Source of the DNA: Ectocarpus siliculosus
Lineage: Eukaryota > Sar > Phaeophyceae > Ectocarpales > Ectocarpaceae
Assembly: GCA_000310025.1 (NCBI GenBank)
Contig: FN649751.1
Coordinates: 837,145-901,144, forward strand
Direction of reading: 5' to 3'
DNA: 64,000 nt
Numbering within the stretch: the first letter of the stretch is position 1; each line of letters starts with the position of its first letter. Both the position numbers and the translations under genes were made by a program. Positions 58,021-64,000 of the stretch are shown here, one piece after another. Below the pieces are notes generated by a model. The model was given only the letters and a program-made list of their open reading frames with translations, had not been told where the DNA came from and did no database searches.

Positions 58021-61000
58021 ACATCCAACCAGAAAGAGAAAGTCGACCTTGGGGATGACGGGGACCGCTCACTGCCGCCATCCGGCATTGGCAGCAGCAG
58101 CGGCGGCGCCAGCAGCAGCACCTGCGACTGCGATTGCCACAACAAGGGCTCCAGCCGTAAGCGACGAAGCAACAACAGCCACGCTGAGCAGACGCCGAAA
58201 TCGAACGGAGGGAACAGCGGGGGCGGCGGCGGGAGTGGAAGGGCCAGCGGCAGCAGCAACAACAGCAGCAGCAGCAATACCAACGGCAAGCGGCCGAGGC
58301 GATGCTGCAGCTGCCCGGCGGCCATCGCCCGCACCGCCGCCGCGACGGCTCTAGGGCGGCGGTCCGCCGGCGGCGGTGGCGGGATCAAGAGCGCCGCTCT
58401 TGCCGGCACCCCCGGGAGAGGCAGACACGATCGCCGCCTCGAGCCGAACAGCAACAGCAGCAACAAGAGGCGCTTGAAGCGTGAAGGGTCGAGCTCCAGC
58501 GACAAGGGGGCGACGGCGTATTCCTCCTCAGCGTCGGGGGGGGCAGGGGGGGTTGCGGCCAGGCAGAGCTCGGCTGGAGCGGGCGGGGCCAAGGCGGCCG
58601 CCGCGAAGGCGGCGGCCGAAGGCGCTACCATAGAGTCGCCGGTGGCGCTGCGGTACATGTGCCTGCTTCCCGGGATTGTGCTGAGGTCGGGCTTGGTTTT
58701 CCAGAGGGTGACGGCGTTGTCGATGCCCGGGCAGGGGATCGGAGACGGCGACGTCCCGGCTTCGGTGGTGAGGCTGGCCGGGGTGCTGAGGAAGGTGGAC
58801 CTGAGCGGCAACCGGCTGACCGCCGTGCCGCCCGGGCTGTTGGGGCTGGGAGCCGGGCTGGAGGACCTCAACCTCGGCAACAACGACATCGCGGAGATGC
58901 CGCCAGAGATCGCCAAGCTCGGCGGGCTTCTCTTCTTTAACATGGCCGGGAACCGCCTGACCAGGCTCCCCGCTGAGATCGGGCGTCTGTCGTCGCTGAA
59001 GCGGCTGGGCCTCAAGGGCAACGCGCTCGTGCGCCTCCCCTCCTCCATCGGCGACCTCACGCACCTTGTGGAGCTCTACCTGACGGGCAACATCCTCGAG
59101 GCCCTGCCGGACGAGATCGTCAAGCTGCGCCGGCTCAAGAAACTCCAGCTGTCGTTTAACAACCTCCGCTCCTTGCCGCAGGGGATGGAGGCCATGCGCA
59201 GCCTCGAGCTCTGCCGGCTCGCCGTTAACCCGGGGCTGACGGTGGTGCCGGAGGGGCTGACTTACGCCGAGAAGTTGGCGTGGGTTTCATTGGCGGGGTC
59301 TGCCTGGTGTGCCCGGGCCTCGGAAAAACGCCGCAGGTGTGAATGCCTCATGATCCAGGTACATACCACAAGCTTGCCCATGTCGGTAGGCTTAGACACT
59401 TACCTGTTCCTCGTCAGTAGGTTCGGACTCTTTTAGAAGAAAACCTCTCTGTTAACATCGCAGGGCTTCACTTTCGTACGGCAAGTCAGCTGTCGTTTTG
59501 TTTTGTTTTTTCAACTATGCTGAACTCGGCTGTTTTTTTTTTTTCAAGCATGCTATATTGTAAGAGAGGCTTGGCCTGCCCCATTTTGATTCGATAGTAC
59601 TCCGTTGGGAGGATTGTGTTCAAGTCTTGTACATACAGAGAGGAACCTGATGGGGTACTGGACTCAAATCATGTCTTGGCTACTGAGATGGTCTTTTTGG
59701 ATGCGGGATGAAGAGAATGAATGAGAGGCGGGGCGTCTCGCGCTACCCCAGACACGATGGCCGTACCGTAATGCTTTTTGGGTGGTACGTCAAGCCCGTC
59801 GTTTTCGAGGAGGTACGCGCCGCAGGAGCGCTGACTACAGCCACCTGCTGAAAGGAGATCGAAGGCTTCCTTGAAGCCCTGTGTACCGAATGCCGTGGTT
59901 CAGCGGTGCAGCCGGCATAACACTGACACGTGGCGGTAATATTTACCGAGGCGGCTGGCTTGCCGTTGTCACTATACATGTCTCGGTTTATCTCTTTTTG
60001 GGTGGCGAATTCACTGAGTTTTCCCGACATGTCAGCGAGACGGGCGGTTTTCCCGTGCATTGTCTCTCTCTCTCTATCAAAAGTATCGACTTGGTTGCCC
60101 TGTATGACGGGCTGTGGGTTCCAGTGTTCTCTCCCCTGAGAAGTGCAGTACAGCAGTGTTCCTTTTGCTGACAGTCGTCGTGGAGGCGCTCATTCTTACT
60201 CGAAGCAGCGTCTTGACCGCCACCACCGAATCTACGTAGAATCTATCCATATATCCCGGTTGAGTGGTGCCTCTTGATCGGAATCTATGTATCCCGGTTA
60301 AGTGGTGAAACCCCGTTCGAGGCGTTATGACTCTTCTCTCCCCTGGTGGTTGTGTGTCTCCCGTGTGATTTCAAATGAAAGAGATTGTGTTTAACCCGAA
60401 TGGCGTACCGTTCTAGAGGCTGAGGTTTGGTGTCCCCCGAGCCCGCCACAGTTCGGCGGTGCTCGAACACACTCCTCATACCAGTGGTCTTGCTTGTAGA
60501 GCAGTACAGCAGTGTTGCGCTTGCCGTCGAATTATGGTCGCTTCTCTCTCCTCTGCATTCTGGAATTGAAACGTGGCGACGGCTTGGTGGATGACACGAT
60601 GCCGCCAGATCAGAACCGTCTCTGTGACGAACAGGGAGGGAACCCGCCTTACCGCACGTACGTATACAACGCTGGGAATGAGTTCTGGCCAGTCTTGAAA
60701 TGCGGCAACTCATCCACAATCGTGATCGACTTCCCTTCCCCTCCCTTGCGCGATCTGTGCCTGGTCCCGAAAACAACGAAAAAAGAACTTCCTTCCCCGA
60801 GATTCCGCGAGAAGAAGTGGTTCTTGGAGAGCGGCTTGGGAGCGGTGCGTCAGGGGAGGTGTTTGCTGGAGTGTACAGAGGGAGGGACGTTGCAGTAAAG
60901 GTGAGGAGCAGCGGGGAACCCTTCCTGTTTGGGGTGGGGTAACCGTTATCACGATGTGGGTGGGTGTGCCGGTCCTTTCTCGCGAACTTCGGGCTCTACG

Positions 61001-61385
61001 AGAACCCACGATACGTAGGCCGACGAACGGCCGACTGTCCTCCACATAGAGAGCGCCCCCCAGCCACCCTGTAGAGGCTAGGACCAACTGTCTTGCTTCT
61101 CGAAGCAAACCTGGTCGACAAAGCGAGGACCTTTTCAAGGGCTTAAGCCAGTTGTTGAGCATGTTGGCCACAGACAATAACACCTCGTCGGTACTTTTTT
61201 ATTCGTTTATTTCTTTTTTGAAGGTTTTCAAGGCAGACATCGGTCCCGACGGCAACGCTCGCGACGAGCTGGACGTGGCCCTCACTGTCGACCACCCTAA
61301 CCTCACAAAGTCGCTGGGGGTAGTCCACGCCTCCAGCACCAAGCCCTCGGGTCGCAGCAGCAGCGGATCAGAATCGGAGGTTGCA

Positions 61386-61423
<38 letters not shown>

Positions 61424-62225
61424 TGGAGTTCCCGAAGGTGCAGTTGGCGGCGGCGGCGGCGGCGGGAGTGACGGGATTGAGAATCTGCGGTGGCTGGTGA
61501 TGGAGAGGGTGGTGGGAAGGCCGCTGGCGGAGAAGCCGGACTTCAGCAGCGTGCTTCGGTGTCGGTGGGGATCCGGCAGAAGGTTCGAGCCCGTCTTGGT
61601 GCTGGCGGTGCTCCTGCAGGTGTGTTTTTTTTCTGCGCATCGACCGCGCTAACCGGCGAACCACAGTGTGCGTGATTTTGTTCTCGTTAGCATCGACCGC
61701 GCTAACCGGCGGACCAATGAAAGGACGTCAGTCCCGGTGCGGTTGAAAGCCCAAAATGCTTCTAAAGGCTACCATGATCTGGGACCCCGTGGGTGGGGTG
61801 CGTGTGTTCATATTGCTTGTTATGATTTGCGCCGACCGCGCTCCCAGGCTGACCAATGTGTCTCCGACGATTTATCGCAACGATGTGCCATTGCTCTTCG
61901 CTCGTCTTGTTTTTTTTTTGGGGGGGGGGATATGCCGTCAGTAGTGTTGCTGTGCTGTTGTACCCTCTGCTGTTACGGAGAAGGAGGTGGTGCAATGCGG
62001 GTGCGTGATCGAAGCGCTTCCTGCCGTCCTTGGTGCTGTCGGTTGTTTTTGGCCCTTATACCGCTTGCTCACAAGTGCGGGGTGCGTGGACAGCAGCACA
62101 CGTTTTCACGCCCCGAACGGTCCGCTCCGCACCATCCGCGTTTGTCTCTCTGTCCCTCTGTCTCTCTTTGTGTTTTTGTCTGTCCCTCTCTGTCTCGCTC
62201 CCTCCCTCTCCTCTGTCTCTCTCTC

Positions 62226-62259
<34 letters not shown>

Positions 62260-63310
62260 CGGTCTGCGTTCTACACTACACGTGTGTGTGGGACATGAAA
62301 ACGAAAAAAGGTGGCGAGGGCCATGTCCTACCTCCACGAGAAGGCCATCTGCCACGGCGATCTCTACGCCCACAACGTCCTAGTGGACGGAGAGACCGGC
62401 GCTGCCGTCCTTTGCGACTTCGGCGCCAGCTTCTTCTACCCCACGGACCGACAGCACGACTGCTCCATGCTGGAAGGGACCGAGGTCCGCGCCTTCGGGC
62501 TCATGTCGAAGGACATGGCCTGCCGCAGCGCCGGGTGCGAGTGGATTCTTCAGGTATGCACAGGCGCGGGGCGGTCTGAATTCGGCGGTCGCCTTATATA
62601 TGGCGGGTGCAATTGGCGGGCATAGATGTACTAAAGTTGTTGCGCTACACATTGACTAGGGTGGCTCCCCCATATCAGGCGGTCACGATCAGCTTCCCCC
62701 ACCACTGCCTTGTCCGGGGACCCCCACTGCATGTGTGACTGCTACGTAGTTCACGTGAGGGAGGGAAGAAAAGTCAGACTTACCTTTTCACTCCTTTGTG
62801 GGTCTGTCTTGTATCTTGTGGTTGCTACATAGTTCGCTTGAGGGGAGAGGGTTTCGGTTGATCGTGTTTTCGTTTTCGTCCTTGTAGATAGTAGTGTGAA
62901 AAGAGGGAATCGTCCTCGACAGACTTTGGGGAGATAATAACCGTTTGTGAAGGGGATAGGCGAGGCAGCACCGAGAGGGGTGGGGCGAGGAAGCATAAGA
63001 AGACACTCCTGTAATGCGACTTTAGCGAAAAACACATAAGCTTGGGATCGGTCCGTTGGCAGGCTAGTGAACCTTTTCTTTTTCCGCTGGAGCTCGACAA
63101 CACCCAGCAAGCTTCGCCCGCGTCCAGCTCCAAGTACCTTTCTGCCGAGGAACTTAGCCCGTGCTTGGCTTCGGGGTTCCCCTCATCGCGGCGTCTGCCA
63201 CCTCCTGCCCTCCGCCCTCTCTGCTGATAATTTCTGCGTGGCCCCTTCTTCAGGACTTGGTCCCGTCCTGCCTTCAGTCGGACGCCAGCCACCGCCCGTC
63301 TTTCCACGAG
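58021..63310 (+). CDS. LRR protein kinase, both ends open
   Basis: Exons: about 58021-59358, 60802-60900, 61224-61619, 62311-62553 and 63254-63310. All are in phase, giving 711 residues visible. A Ser/Gly/Asn-rich N-terminus precedes about seven leucine-rich repeats of the intracellular LxxLPxxIGxL type (VDLSGNRLTAVPPGLLGLGA, LEDLNLGNNDIAEMPPEIAK, LKRLGLKGNALVRLPSSIGD). The kinase starts at IPREEVVLGERLGSGASGEV with Gly loop and DVAVK lysine. It continues with a candidate helix-C Glu in DELDVALTVDHPNL, MSYLHEKAICHGDLYAHNVL (catalytic Asp and Asn kept, HGD for HRD), DFG and a terminal HRPSF. The activation segment lacks an APE motif and runs straight into TEVRAFGLMSKD, so the C-lobe is short. 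An Ala/Gly insert of about 50 residues lies between helix C and the hinge. No in-frame ATG lies upstream in the first exon, so an upstream exon is needed. The last exon is unresolved. Confidence 0.82.
61637..61860 (+). repeat. Short direct repeats, GCATCGACCGCGCTAACC type
   Basis: GCATCGACCGCGCTAACCGG with ACCA follows at 61637 and 61690. A looser copy (CGACCGCGCTCCCAGGCTGA) is near 61833, and another (TTAGCATCGACGCGCTAACC with AATGAAA) is at 56674. The three near 61.7 kb lie in one intron of the LRR kinase gene. Confidence 0.65.
62134..62262 (+). repeat. TC/TG microsatellite
   Basis: TCTC with GTCT units, ending in five GTCT repeats, in the LRR kinase intron 61620-62310. It sits 50-175 bp before the 3' splice site at 62310. 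Confidence 0.9.
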
Positions 63311-64000
63311 GTATGATGAGACACCATGTTTGCGATAAAACAACAATATGTTTGGGATAGAAGACTCAGACAAAATGTTTGCAATAATCAACACGTTTGG
63401 GATGTGAGACAGCATGCATGGTAGATAAATTGTTGGCGGATGGTTCAACACGTTTGGGATATACGGGAACACTCGATTTTCCGCAACCCTCACCGCAAAG
63501 ACGTTGGACACATCCCTTCTTTCGAATGGGACGTTGTCTGGAACGGGACACATACACGTACTTGTTTGATGCCATTTGTATATGAACGCAAGGTTCCTCG
63601 TCTTGTGGCTGCTGCGGGTTTGGCCTCGAGACCCGTCGGCAGTGTTGTCTTTTCATTGCACGGCGGTGAGTAGAAGCCGTATGCCACGCGGCCCGTGATG
63701 GTGGTCGGGCGGGTGGCTGACTACCTCCCGCTTCCCACGGGTACTTCGAAGCCTTCTCGTTATCGCAGGACGGACGGCAAATGTCGGACGGCACCCTCCG
63801 CCCGGTGTACCCGTTGGGATGTGGCTGCCTGGTCGTGCCACTTACCAAACACCTCTCTCGGCTAGTCCACTCCACTTTGGTAGCTGTTATGCCGCCTTTC
63901 GTGTCCAAGCTTGAGCCCTGACTCAAGTTTATTGACGCGAAGGCCTAAAGCGGCGGGAAACCTTGAAGCGATAGAACCCCCCCCCCCCCCCCCCCCCTCC
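63311..64000. other. Right edge, no exon assigned
   Basis: This should hold an intron, and possibly the last exon, of the LRR kinase. Three short direct repeats with ACACGTTTGGGAT or ATATGTTTGGGAT lie at 63345-63460. The window ends in a poly-C run that may be a sequencing or assembly limit. Confidence 0.4.

Noticed and set aside
57906-59060. 384-codon minus-strand frame opposite the LRR kinase
   Set aside because: It is a shadow of the GC-rich sense exon, whose leucine-rich repeats are unmistakable; no splice or domain support on the minus strand.
63311-63400. A short last exon of the LRR kinase after the CTCAG at 63371
   Set aside because: It would add only four residues before a stop and the acceptor lacks a pyrimidine tract, so the 3' end is left open.
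1-64000. CRISPR arrays, bacterial operons, rRNA or confident tRNA genes
   Set aside because: No regularly spaced repeats with unique spacers, no ribosome-binding-site gene strings and no full cloverleaf were seen; the DNA is intron-rich nuclear sequence.

Overview
This is intron-rich nuclear DNA from a eukaryote. Secretory-type leaders ending in a cleavage-site Phe (residues SAAF then VAP at 35276 on the minus strand, SDAF then LAL at 54580) fit plastid proteins of algae with secondary red plastids. Together with the many GT-AG introns of several hundred bases and the G-rich or triplet-rich simple repeats, this points to a stramenopile, most likely a brown alga of the Ectocarpus type. The organism is an inference. 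All gene models were built by eye from reading frame, splice sites and phase. The six models with both ends inside the window, or at the window edge, all give uninterrupted frames across their introns.

Layout. (1) 197-10785 (+): signal recognition particle subunit SRP72, 16 exons, with only the N-terminus outside the window. (2) 13306-21325 (-): a 1007-residue nine-exon protein with an F-box, a MATH domain, a region resembling the ubiquitin-like modules of USP7/UBP12, and a C-terminal ZZ zinc finger. I see no ubiquitin peptidase domain. (3) 21732-25297 (+): an F-box/ankyrin protein in six exons, head to head with gene 2 across about 400 bp. (4) 25.3-31.5 kb: gene-poor. (5) 31550-35276 (-): a thylakoid-lumen pentapeptide-repeat protein with a three-part targeting leader and a TATA box. 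(6) 37864-40522 (+): a Yippee protein with a long low-complexity N-terminus interrupted by a 100-N assembly gap. (7) 44698-51450 (-): an NTF2/SnoaL-like protein with an acidic, helical C-terminal half. (8) Near 54.0-54.6 kb (-): the first exon of a probable plastid-targeted protein. Opposite it is a tentative small membrane-protein gene (54970-55446, +). (9) 58.0-63.3 kb (+): an LRR protein kinase, open at both ends.

Repeats. A dispersed element with a poly-G leader occurs at least seven times. Six copies lie in introns and the seventh overlaps a predicted first exon. They are oriented so that the G-tract follows a 5' splice site or, reversed, a C-tract precedes a 3' splice site. There is also a hairpin-bearing MITE in an SRP72 intron, several local tandem duplications (one copying an exon boundary), and long TC and GTT microsatellites.

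The most unusual content is gene 2. It looks like the substrate-binding scaffold of a USP7-type deubiquitinase recast, by addition of an F-box, as a possible SCF ubiquitin-ligase receptor. It sits beside a second F-box gene in a divergent pair.
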